From positions 1-6,109 of the forward strand of contig JAGLHV010000090.1 of the NCBI GenBank assembly GCA_023143305.1: a DNA stretch of 6,109 nucleotides, given 5' to 3'. A program made the translations under genes and the position numbers. This document shows, piece by piece, positions 1 to 5,917 of the stretch. Every line of letters begins with the position of its first letter. Within the stretch, counting starts at the first letter, position 1. The stretch comes from a bacterium (GTDB lineage: Bacteria; CBDUZB01; JAGLHV01). The notes under the pieces were generated by a model that did no database searches, was not told the origin of the DNA, and saw only the letters and a program-made list of their open reading frames with translations.

Positions 1-2128
1 AAGAAACATCCCTCCTCCTTTCCGTAAATGCTGATGTCTGCAAAGCCGGACCGGGAAAAGATTCCCCTGCTATATCTTCTCTTGAATCATCAGTATAAAA
101 ATCACCGACTTCTTCTTCGGCCTCTTTACCCTCTAAAGACCTGATTAATTTATCCGAACATACAGGTTTTCTCTGTTCTCGCAGTGTTAATTCTTTTTCA
201 TCCTTACTCTTTTCGCCATATTTATGAATTTCCTTTAGCTTTTTCTTTTCTAACGGTGCATACATCCCAGAAACAGAAGTCTCTGCTACCCCCCCCAAGA
301 CCGTCTTAGACATTTTACGCCATAAAGGCTTCCGCTGTTTAATAATCTTTTCCTTTTCTAAATTTCCCCCAAAATAAACATACTTATAATTTACCGGCAG
401 GTAAAAATTCCATTCTAAACTATTGATCAACACATCCGTCGCCGGAAAAATACTTTTTTTACTGCCTAAAATAAAGAATTTCCCAGCCGGCTGGGTATAA
501 ATAAGCTCTACCTTAAAAGGCCTTAAACCGCTATCCCTGTTTTCTCTTTGAGAACGCACTAAAGGAATTAAAATCTTACCGCTGCTGTCTTTAGATGCCT
601 TCTCTCTTTTTCCGTCTACATATACGCTCCAGATACTGGCGTCTTGCGGTAAATCCAGCTTTAAAAACTGATTCCACAGGTTACGCATAGAAAAGGTTAA
701 TAAATGCACCAGTTTTCCCTCTTCTTTAAAAAGGGTTATTCCATTTGCCTTATCGATAATAACACTCAAAGCCTCTTCTTTTTCGTATTTAGTAATATCA
801 ACCACAATATTATAGGGATGACGAATATATTTAAAGGCAAAAAGTACGGGACGGGAAGAAAGCCCGCTAAGTTGTGCCGGTATTTTCCCAAAATCAATTC
901 TATCTAAACCTTCAAACTCCTGTACCTTGGCTTCGGCATCACTTTTTATTTCACCGGCAATAAAACCAAATTCTCTTTTTACCTTGAGCACTTTAAATCC
1001 GGTAAAATCAGCAACCATTGTTTCTTCCGGCAATATTTTTTCCGCCTTGATAGTTAAATACTTCTGACCTTCAGCCGGATATTCAAAAGGAACCTCCAGA
1101 AATTGCTCTCCCTTTTCTTCTCTTACGCTCCACATATTCTTTCCCTGGCCGGTTACCTCCAAAATTTGATAACCGGAAGGAACAGATAAAGTTATTCCGC
1201 TAATTTTGTTCTGAACGATATTCAGCTTTACCTGTGAAACTACTCTGATGGCATCCGCTTCAATGGAAAGAAGATTAAAAAGTTCAGCATAAATTTTTGC
1301 CGGACCGCGGGATTTTTCCGCTAATTTCTTTTTCCAGGAAATATGCATATACGAAACAGGAATAAGATACCCCTCTACTTTAGTGTACTTATCTTTTTGG
1401 GTAGTTTTTATTTCATGGGCATTGGTAATATTTACCTCTATATTTCTTTTAGGAATATTTAAAACAACCTTAGTTATCGATGTAGAAGGAATATTAAAAC
1501 CTAATCCGGGAGTTCCTTTATCCATAGAAGATTTAACTGAAAATTTTACTACTACCAGCTGTTTTCCGGTTTTTTCCGTACTTAAATAATGCCATCCGTT
1601 CTGAGTAATAATGGAAGCAGGTTTTTGATTAATCCGAACATCTTCTATGGCTAATTCTTCTCTGAATAATGGTATTTTAGAATAAGTGTTTTTTTGCTTT
1701 TTAAAAATTTCTAAATCCAGCCGTGCTTCAAATTGAGTGCTTTTTTTACCCACTACTCCCTTATAAACCCCTTTACTTATTAAATAATCACCCGGAGGAA
1801 TGAGTTCACTTTTTTTAGGCGGCTGCATTTGTTCCAACAAGGTTTTAAATTGTTTTCTACTTAAAATAACCTGTCCACCTTCTATTCGGTATTTATCTTT
1901 TGCTTTAAAACCGGTTTGAGCCAAAAGACTCCTATATTCATCCCAAGAAAGCTTAACCTCATCACTATCCAATTTTAAAATCTTACGAAATTCCTCCCAA
2001 TCCAAAAGAATACTATTTGATTTTTTTTCTTCATTGTTTTCTGCCAATACGACACTGAACAAAACAGTTATTAAACACAAACAACTACATCCTATACGAA
2101 TATATTTCTTGATTTTTTCTCGTTTCAC
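1..2128 (-). CDS. Large exported protein, paralogue of the 2590-5061 gene; 3' end outside the window
   Basis: I translated this frame codon by codon. It is open without a stop from GTG at 2126-2128 to the left edge, giving 709 codons. GTG is chosen because AAGGAGGT sits 8 nt upstream and a signal peptide follows directly: basic residues 2-11, hydrophobic core about 14-29, likely cleavage after V-L-A29. Residues 43-51, 61-69 and 90-98 carry a W/R-x-x-F/Y-K/R-x-x-L motif. Up to about residue 596 it aligns collinearly with the upstream neighbour, roughly 40% identical by eye: IRHPY at 435-439 against LRHPF at 440-444, IPLVRS at 521-526 against IPLIRS at 526-531. Residues 597-709 are a divergent, charged linker rich in K and E. 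The membrane anchor seen in the neighbour should lie beyond the window. I do not recognise the function. An extracytoplasmic beta-rich protein is inferred from the signal peptide and sequence pattern. Confidence 0.9.
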   Translation of the reverse strand, partial: MKREKIKKYIRIGCSCLCLITVLFSVVLAENNEEKKSNSILLDWEEFRKILKLDSDEVKLSWDEYRSLLAQTGFKAKDKYRIEGGQVILSRKQFKTLLEQMQPPKKSELIPPGDYLISKGVYKGVVGKKSTQFEARLDLEIFKKQKNTYSKIPLFREELAIEDVRINQKPASIITQNGWHYLSTEKTGKQLVVVKFSVKSSMDKGTPGLGFNIPSTSITKVVLNIPKRNIEVNITNAHEIKTTQKDKYTKVEGYLIPVSYMHISWKKKLAEKSRGPAKIYAELFNLLSIEADAIRVVSQVKLNIVQNKISGITLSVPSGYQILEVTGQGKNMWSVREEKGEQFLEVPFEYPAEGQKYLTIKAEKILPEETMVADFTGFKVLKVKREFGFIAGEIKSDAEAKVQEFEGLDRIDFGKIPAQLSGLSSRPVLFAFKYIRHPYNIVVDITKYEKEEALSVIIDKANGITLFKEEGKLVHLLTFSMRNLWNQFLKLDLPQDASIWSVYVDGKREKASKDSSGKILIPLVRSQRENRDSGLRPFKVELIYTQPAGKFFILGSKKSIFPATDVLINSLEWNFYLPVNYKYVYFGGNLEKEKIIKQRKPLWRKMSKTVLGGVAETSVSGMYAPLEKKKLKEIHKYGEKSKDEKELTLREQRKPVCSDKLIRSLEGKEAEEEVGDFYTDDSREDIAGESFPGPALQTSAFTERRRDVS

Positions 2129-2136
2129 CCTGTTAG

Positions 2137-2144
2137 ACCTCCTT
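2137..2144 (-). promoter_or_regulatory. Ribosome binding site that sets the GTG start of the 1-2128 gene
   Basis: On the minus strand this reads AAGGAGGT, a near-perfect anti-Shine-Dalgarno match 8 nt before the GTG at 2128. There is no ATG between it and the signal-peptide codons, so it fixes a GTG start that an ATG-only search would miss. Confidence 0.85.
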
Positions 2145-2146
2145 AC

Positions 2147-2170
2147 GACGTTACAATTTGCTGTAACGTC
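2147..2170. promoter_or_regulatory. Perfect 9-bp dyad just upstream of the ribosome binding site
   Basis: GACGTTACA at 2147-2155 and TGTAACGTC at 2162-2170 are exact inverted complements around a 6-nt centre. The dyad ends 2 nt before the AAGGAGGT of the 1-2128 gene. In RNA it would be a stem-loop beside the ribosome binding site; in DNA it could be the operator of a dimeric regulator. It has no U-tract, so it is not a terminator. Its role is inferred only from position and symmetry. Confidence 0.55.
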
Positions 2171-2212
2171 CTTTTTGAACGATTTTTTAGATATTTTTTA
2201 CCTATTCCTATT

Positions 2213-2245
2213 AAAAAAATGAACCTCCCCGCAATAAGTTGCGGG
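2213..2245 (-). terminator. Possible weak intrinsic terminator between the two paralogues
   Basis: CCCGCAA at 2228-2234 and TTGCGGG at 2239-2245 form a perfect 7-bp stem with a 4-nt loop. On the minus strand it is followed, after 8 nt, by seven Us (2219-2213). The orientation suits termination of transcripts from the 2590-5061 gene. The gap before the U-tract is longer than in strong terminators, and the hairpin may simply be one more unit of the local repeat family. Confidence 0.35.
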
Positions 2246-2256
2246 ATATCAATCAA

Positions 2257-2283
2257 TGTCACTCCTGCGAAAGCAAAAGTCTA
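2257..2283 (+). repeat. Degenerate TGTCACTCC-type dispersed repeat unit
   Basis: The unit begins TGTCACTCCTGCGAAAGC and runs to GTCTA. It resembles the TGTCATTCCCGCGAAAGCGGGA repeats common between genes in many bacterial genomes, but the right arm has decayed so only TGC-GAAA-GCA still pairs. A partner in the opposite orientation lies at about 2440-2460 (on the minus strand TGTCATTTTCGCGGGCAGAC). Family membership is from memory of the general pattern. Confidence 0.4.
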
Positions 2284-2335
2284 TTCCTGTAAATTACCGT
2301 TTTCCAGAATGTATCACAATTGCCGTTTTTGGCTT

Positions 2336-2419
2336 TGTCATTCCCGAAATCTTTTATCGGGAATCCATTTTCCGACGATAATATTTTACTGGATCTCCGG
2401 GTCAAGCCCGAAGATGACA
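2336..2419. repeat. 84-bp nested palindromic (MITE-like) element
   Basis: The outer arms TGTCAT (2336-2341) and ATGACA (2414-2419) are exact complements. Inside, ATTCCCGA (2340-2347) pairs with TCGGGAAT (2357-2364). CGGG (2398-2401) pairs with CCCG (2407-2410). ATCCA (2363-2367) pairs with TGGAT (2390-2394). The result is a cloverleaf-like fold with two side hairpins. Weaker outer symmetry around CAATTG at about 2318-2323 and 2428-2433 may extend it to about 130 bp. The pattern resembles widespread intergenic ATTCCC-GGGAAT repeats. It encodes no protein and would need a transposase from elsewhere to move. Confidence 0.6.
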
Positions 2420-2483
2420 TAAAAAAACAATTGTAACACAGTCTGCCCGCGAAAATGACACAGCAAGCTGCGGAAATTAGACC

Positions 2484-2520
2484 CGAGACCCTTCGACTCC
2501 CTGAAAAGCTCTAAGTCTCG
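2484..2520. repeat. CGAGAC/GTCTCG-bounded hairpin with a CTTCGAC...AGCTC core
   Basis: CGAGAC at 2484-2489 and GTCTCG at 2515-2520 are exact inverted complements around 25 nt. The core (CCTTCGACTCCCTGAAAAGCTC) resembles the ATTCGACAAGCTCAG stretch of the REP unit at 5839-5879, so the same dispersed repeat family may occur in both intergenic regions. It lies about 70 bp past the stop of the 2590-5061 gene with no U-tract, so a terminator role is not supported. Confidence 0.4.
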
Positions 2521-2589
2521 TTGATTTAAATAAAATAAAGACAAAATATTTTTGAACGATTTAGTAAATTTTATATTTAATAACATTGA

Positions 2590-5061
2590 TTAAGGAGTTT
2601 GATCTTTTTTACCGAAAATCCACTCCGGTTTTATCCAGGCAACCAAAAAAAGCAAAACAAAGACCACAAAAAGAAATCGCGAAATAAATAAAAAAGCCAC
2701 TGCTCCTATACAAAGTAAAACTCGTGTTCCCTGAGGAGTTTTAAGTTTATCCCAGAAATCTTTATACAAGGCAAACCAATTTTTAATTCTTATATATCTG
2801 TTTCTAATCACCACACGCATAAAATAAATGATATAACCAAAAAGAAAAAGAAATAAAAATTTAAAAACCATACCCACCCATCCTCTTACATATTGAAAAC
2901 TTAAATATAGCTCCTCCCCTTCTATCAGGGTTTTGGCAAAGCGGTAAATTTGACCGGAAGTAGGCATTTCTATTTTTAAAAGGGCTACACCACCCCCTCC
3001 CCGGGCAATAACACCCTGCTGTTGTTCTTTTTTAATATTTTCGGCAAAATTAATCTCCTGGGACAGTTGGTTAAGAAATCCGTTATTATCGCTATTTATC
3101 CTGAATTCGCTTTGTAACAATTGCTGTGTTTTTTTAAGTCTCCCGCTACTACTACGCTGTTGTCTACCCCCCTGCCTCTTCCAATCTTCCAATGCCTCGT
3201 TATAACCATTAACCGATCTATAGGTAAACACCCGCTTATTACCTATCAGCGGACGAATACCACTGGCAAGTTTTTCTTTTTCTACATCACCGCCAAAATG
3301 AAGAAAGCTATAATCTATCGGAAAATAACAAGACCATAACATTTTACTCATTACTACGTCTACTATAGGAAATTGCAGTTTTTTTGACCCGGCAATACAA
3401 AATTTTTTATTTTTATGATAATAAAGTATTTCCACATCAAAAGAAGTTATATTCTCCCCCTCTATTCTGGAACGGATTAAAGGAATCATAAATTTCCCTT
3501 CTTTCGTCTTGGAAGGAAGTTCTCTTTTCCCGTTAACATAAAGGCTCCATATTTCCGCTTCCGCCGGTAATTTTAACTGGAGAAACTGCTTCCAGGTATT
3601 ACGCATCGTATAAACCACCCTGGTAATAACCTTTCCTTCTTCTAACAATACCGACATTACGCTGGCATTATCAATTACTGTATTTACCGTAGGAAGTTCT
3701 TCGTGTTTAATAACTTTCAAAGACAAAAGGAAAGGATGCCTTAAATAACGAAAACCAAAAATAAGAGGCTTTGCCGACATATTAATTAAATCATAAGGTA
3801 ATTCCTGAATATCAACCCGATCGATATTATCTACTTTAACAATTTCCGCCTCAGCAGTGCTCTTTTTTTCCGCCCCAATATAACCTGTCTCCCTGATTGC
3901 ATCCAAAACCTCAAACCCGTTAAATTCAAGCTCACTTTGCTCATCGGTAAATATTTTCTCCGATACTACATTAAAAACAACCGTTCCTTCTTTTTCACTT
4001 TCAAAAGGCACAGTAAGAATTTCTTTTTCTTTTACTTTTTTTGTACTCCAATCCCGAATTTCCTGCCAATTTTGATTTTTTACATAAAGAACACTATAAC
4101 CATGGGGAACAGATACTTTAACTTTAGCTATTGTATTTTGTAAAATATTCAATTTAAACCGGGTATTTACCCGTAAGGCATCATCTTCCAAAGAAAACAG
4201 GTTCATTGTTTCCGCATAAAGTTTAGCCGGCCCTTTCTTTTTTTCCACGACAATGGTCCGGTGCAACTTAACATTGACATAACTGGTGGTAGAAAGTATC
4301 GCCTTAACTTTGGTCTGAGCGGCAACCCTGGATATAGTTATTTGCTTGGCCTGAGGAACTTCTACTTTAACTTCTTTGAGCGGTATAGTCAGATTAAACA
4401 AAGTAATAGCAGTTTGAGGAATATTAAGATTCAATACATCAGGCCCCTTATCCAGAGCTGATTTAACGGAAAATTCCAGATCAATTATATGCTGTCCGGA
4501 TTTAGGGGTGGTAAGCACATACCAACCACCTTCATTCATCACCAGAGCCGGTTTATCATTTAATTTAATTTCTTTTAAGGCTACTTTCTGCGGCAGGAGA
4601 CGAATCTTGGGATAGGCTTTTCTTTCTTTTTTAAATATCTCTAAAAAGAAGCGAACTTTAAAAGTCGTACTTTTCTTTCCCATAATCCCGGAATATTCCG
4701 CTTTAGTAATTAAATAATCAGCAGGAGGCTGCAAGGGCTTTGTATACGGCGGTTTCATTTGTTGTAATAATTTTTTAAATTGCTCACGCTGTAAGACCAC
4801 CATACCATTCTGGATGTTATATTCCACTTTTATTTCACTTCCGGTCTGAGCTATAAGTCTTTTAAATTCATCCCAGCTCAGTTTAATCTCGTCGGCATCA
4901 ATTTTTAATAGTTTTTTAAACTCGCTCCAATCAATTCTTACCTGATTTGATTGATTACTTTCCGCATAAACAAAACCAATCAGCCCTTTACCTAAAAGAG
5001 ACACCAAAGCTAAAAAACAAATACAGAACAAAATGCTACTCAACCCTTTTTTCAATTTCAT
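2590..5061 (-). CDS. Large exported, C-terminally membrane-anchored protein of unknown function (823 aa)
   Basis: ATG at 5059-5061 is preceded by AAGGAGG (5067-5073) with 5-nt spacing. A signal peptide follows: basic start, hydrophobic 7-33, likely cleavage after V-Y-A33. Three motifs recur at 44-52 (DWSEFKKLL), 62-70 (SWDEFKRLI) and 91-99 (QREQFKKLL). Residues about 131-203, 296-371 and 478-556 look like three diverged copies of one beta-rich module. A linker at about 612-685, rich in Q, S and charged residues, leads to a glycine run and a P-x-x-G-x-x-Y-x-F stretch (700-708). One membrane helix at about 728-748 and a hydrophobic stretch at 781-810 (one or two helices) finish the protein. This suggests about 690 extracytoplasmic residues held in the inner membrane. 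I recognise no enzyme motif and no named family; the paralogue lies downstream at 1-2128. A promoter lies upstream at 5179-5206. Confidence 0.93.
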   Translation of the reverse strand: MKLKKGLSSILFCICFLALVSLLGKGLIGFVYAESNQSNQVRIDWSEFKKLLKIDADEIKLSWDEFKRLIAQTGSEIKVEYNIQNGMVVLQREQFKKLLQQMKPPYTKPLQPPADYLITKAEYSGIMGKKSTTFKVRFFLEIFKKERKAYPKIRLLPQKVALKEIKLNDKPALVMNEGGWYVLTTPKSGQHIIDLEFSVKSALDKGPDVLNLNIPQTAITLFNLTIPLKEVKVEVPQAKQITISRVAAQTKVKAILSTTSYVNVKLHRTIVVEKKKGPAKLYAETMNLFSLEDDALRVNTRFKLNILQNTIAKVKVSVPHGYSVLYVKNQNWQEIRDWSTKKVKEKEILTVPFESEKEGTVVFNVVSEKIFTDEQSELEFNGFEVLDAIRETGYIGAEKKSTAEAEIVKVDNIDRVDIQELPYDLINMSAKPLIFGFRYLRHPFLLSLKVIKHEELPTVNTVIDNASVMSVLLEEGKVITRVVYTMRNTWKQFLQLKLPAEAEIWSLYVNGKRELPSKTKEGKFMIPLIRSRIEGENITSFDVEILYYHKNKKFCIAGSKKLQFPIVDVVMSKMLWSCYFPIDYSFLHFGGDVEKEKLASGIRPLIGNKRVFTYRSVNGYNEALEDWKRQGGRQQRSSSGRLKKTQQLLQSEFRINSDNNGFLNQLSQEINFAENIKKEQQQGVIARGGGGVALLKIEMPTSGQIYRFAKTLIEGEELYLSFQYVRGWVGMVFKFLFLFLFGYIIYFMRVVIRNRYIRIKNWFALYKDFWDKLKTPQGTRVLLCIGAVAFLFISRFLFVVFVLLFLVAWIKPEWIFGKKDQTP

Positions 5062-5178
5062 TCACCCCTCCTTGATCTTTTTCTTTATTTTTTTATTATC
5101 TAAAAATATCCACACACATATTTTAAAACCATAAATTATTTTACCAGTAATACCTTGAAATTAATTACAATACATCCA

Positions 5179-5206
5179 ATTATAGCACAAGAAAGTAAAA
5201 AAACAA
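5179..5206 (-). promoter_or_regulatory. Extended -10 promoter for the 2590-5061 gene
   Basis: On the minus strand, TTGTTT (5206-5201) is followed by a 16-nt spacer and then TATAAT (5184-5179). TG sits one base upstream of the hexamer, giving TGCTATAAT, a perfect extended -10 element. The -35 is weak (three of six consensus bases). Transcription would start near 5172 and leave a leader of about 110 nt. The 28-bp promoter is repeated with three mismatches at 5890-5917. Confidence 0.6.
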
Positions 5207-5230
5207 CTGTTTTTTTCTTCGCTTTTTTTG

Positions 5231-5250
5231 TTTGGGTGTTTTTGGGTGTT
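5231..5250. repeat. Exact 10-bp tandem duplication
   Basis: TTTGGGTGTT occurs twice back to back, next to the half REP unit that begins at 5251. It may be a slippage product. No function can be read from it. Confidence 0.6.
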
Positions 5251-5291
5251 ATACATTCAAAAAGCTCAGAACAAGTTCATACCACCCCTAC
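5251..5291 (-). repeat. Inverted-REP half unit at the 3' end of the transposase gene
   Basis: These 41 bp match 5839-5879 at 37 positions in the same orientation. Read on the minus strand the unit starts with GTAGGGGT, so GTAG lies at its outer end as in REP sequences. It begins 4 nt past the TAA of the transposase gene. ACCCCTAC (5284-5291) is complementary to GTAGGGGT (5317-5324) of the neighbouring REP, so the two could pair around the stop codon. Confidence 0.65.
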
Positions 5292-5295
5292 CACT

Positions 5296-5772
5296 TTAAA
5301 TCTTGTCTGGTTTTTTGTAGGGGTTGGATTCATCCAACCCGTTCAAATAAAATTGCTTAAAATTGATATCTTCAATCAATGGATTATTCTGAATATACTC
5401 TCGAATCTTCAATAAAGCTCTTTCGCCTCGAATTACATGTTCATAATAACCCCTTTGCCAAATTCTTTTTCTATTACTTTCTTTACTTACTAAAGCTTTA
5501 AATGTCCTAATAACTTCTCCCAAAGCTACCTTTACTCCATCAAATATTAAAATTGCATGAATATGCGTCGGCATGATAACCTGATAATCTATCTCTAATC
5601 CAGGAAAACGAACAGGTAAAAGATATAAAATACGCGAAATGATGTTCTCATATTGGTAACAGAGTGGTTTTTTGTTGTGAGTGCAAATGGTAACAAAATA
5701 GTATCCATTCTTTTTATAATCATAATTCTTTAAACGTATGTCTTTTCTTTTGGGCAAAATCTCAGGTGTCAT
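5296..5772 (-). CDS. REP-associated tyrosine transposase (Y1/HUH family, IS200-like)
   Basis: The 158-aa protein shows the Y1 transposase features in order: I-R-L-x-x-Y-D and G-Y-Y-F-V-T-I-C at 12-30, the HUH metal-binding pair H70-I71-H72 within VIMPTHIHAIL, an F-K segment at about 91-92, W-Q-R-G-Y-Y-E-H at 105-112, and the likely nucleophile Y126 in REYIQNNP. All catalytic residues are present, so it appears intact. Such enzymes nick and join single-stranded REP hairpins at GTAG. ATG at 5770-5772 is preferred, with AAAGGGG 8 nt upstream. A GTG at 5779-5781 would add three residues but overlaps that site. The last 15 or so residues (N-G-L-D-E-S-N-P-Y from 144) are encoded by a REP hairpin. 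The gene has its own candidate promoter at 5890-5917. Whether it is active is unknown. Confidence 0.92.
   Translation of the reverse strand: MTPEILPKRKDIRLKNYDYKKNGYYFVTICTHNKKPLCYQYENIISRILYLLPVRFPGLEIDYQVIMPTHIHAILIFDGVKVALGEVIRTFKALVSKESNRKRIWQRGYYEHVIRGERALLKIREYIQNNPLIEDINFKQFYLNGLDESNPYKKPDKI
5317..5340 (+). repeat. REP sequence inside the 3' end of the transposase gene
   Basis: GTAG (5317-5320) is followed directly by a perfect hairpin, GGGTTGGA-TTCA-TCCAACCC (5321-5340). A GTAG tetranucleotide at the 5' foot of a hairpin is the documented REP hallmark recognised by RAYT enzymes. The core is identical to 5799-5822, and the identity extends on both sides (TTTTTT before, GTTCA after). 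It overlaps coding sequence on the other strand. Confidence 0.75.
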
Positions 5773-5794
5773 AAACGTCACCCCTTTAACGTTT
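5773..5794 (-). promoter_or_regulatory. Transposase ribosome binding site inside a small dyad
   Basis: AAACGT (5773-5778) and ACGTTT (5789-5794) are inverted complements around 10 nt. That loop holds the minus-strand purine tract AAAGGGGTG (5779-5787), the apparent ribosome binding site of the ATG at 5772. The start codon lies immediately 3' of the dyad. This favours ATG over the GTG at 5781, which would sit in the loop. A 6-bp stem is weak, and any effect on translation is conjecture. Confidence 0.4.
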
Positions 5795-5796
5795 TT

Positions 5797-5881
5797 TTGT
5801 AGGGGTTGGATTCATCCAACCCGTTCATTTCGAGCATCATACATTCGACAAGCTCAGTACAAGTTCATGCCACCCCTACAA
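5797..5881. repeat. Complete REP/inverted-REP pair (BIME-like) in the transposase leader
   Basis: TTGTAGGGGT (5797-5806) and ACCCCTACAA (5872-5881) are perfect 10-bp inverted complements. GTAG at 5799-5802 heads the hairpin 5803-5822, and the second GTAG is on the other strand at 5879-5876. The outer arms and the inner hairpin arm compete for the same bases, so two alternative folds exist. The 41-bp right half recurs at 5251-5291 and the left half at 5317-5340. The unit lies between the candidate promoter and the start of the transposase gene, so it would be transcribed as its leader. Confidence 0.7.
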
Positions 5882-5889
5882 CATATTTA

Positions 5890-5917
5890 ATTATAGCACA
5901 AGAAAAATAAAAAACAA
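5890..5917 (-). promoter_or_regulatory. Extended -10 promoter for the transposase gene
   Basis: On the minus strand TTGTTT (5917-5912), a 16-nt spacer and TATAAT (5895-5890) with TG one base upstream repeat the 5179-5206 promoter at 25 of 28 positions. Similarity continues loosely through T-rich sequence to about 5940. Transcription would start near 5883, just before the REP pair, and give a leader of about 110 nt for the transposase. Confidence 0.55.

Larger units (their letters stand above)
2172..2562. repeat. Segment bounded by a 14-bp direct repeat, holding several palindromic repeats
   Basis: TTTTTGAACGATTT occurs at 2172-2185 and again at 2549-2562. Between the copies lie 363 bp with no credible gene but several hairpins. 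The right copy is 27 bp past the stop codon of the 2590-5061 gene. The left copy is just upstream of the leader dyad of the 1-2128 gene. Collapsing the two copies would bring the paralogues to within about 85 bp, so the segment may be an insertion with a target-site duplication. A short AT-rich repeat arising by chance, or a repeated regulatory motif, is also possible. Confidence 0.4.
5251..5881 (-). mobile_element. RAYT unit: REP-associated tyrosine transposase with flanking REP sequences
   Basis: The unit holds the transposase gene with a REP hairpin at each end (5317-5340 and 5799-5822) and 41-bp inverted-REP half units outside them (5251-5291 and 5839-5879). It is the usual layout of REP-associated transposases, which recognise a GTAG or GGAG tetranucleotide at the foot of a hairpin and tend to be vertically inherited single-copy genes rather than true insertion sequences. 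No terminal inverted repeats or target duplication mark a classical transposon. The limits given are those of the repeats. Confidence 0.65.

Noticed and set aside
1..2128. Possibility that the left-hand gene is a frameshifted pseudogene
   Set aside because: Codon-by-codon reading from GTG 2128 to position 2 met no stop and kept alignment to the paralogue; the end is simply cut by the window.
2219..2422. 67-codon plus-strand frame in the intergenic region
   Set aside because: It translates the repeat family (HSRNLLSGI, WISGSSPKMT), a pattern typical of spurious repeat-encoded frames, and has no ribosome binding site.
2228..2520. CRISPR-like array of hairpin repeats between the paralogues
   Set aside because: The units differ in sequence, length and spacing. 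There is no constant direct repeat with equal spacers, and no cas gene.
2386..2586. 66-codon minus-strand frame just past the 2590-5061 gene
   Set aside because: It has no ribosome binding site, and its second half (GQTVLQ...GLDPEIQ) is a translation of the palindromic repeats.
5062..5178. Riboswitch or structured leader for the 2590-5061 gene
   Set aside because: The leader is almost pure A/T with no strong pairing arms and no recognisable aptamer motif.
5155..5415. 86-codon plus-strand frame across the promoter, REP units and transposase 3' end
   Set aside because: It is antisense to the promoter and a real gene and made of repeat sequence. Its hydrophobic stretch comes from the T-rich tract.
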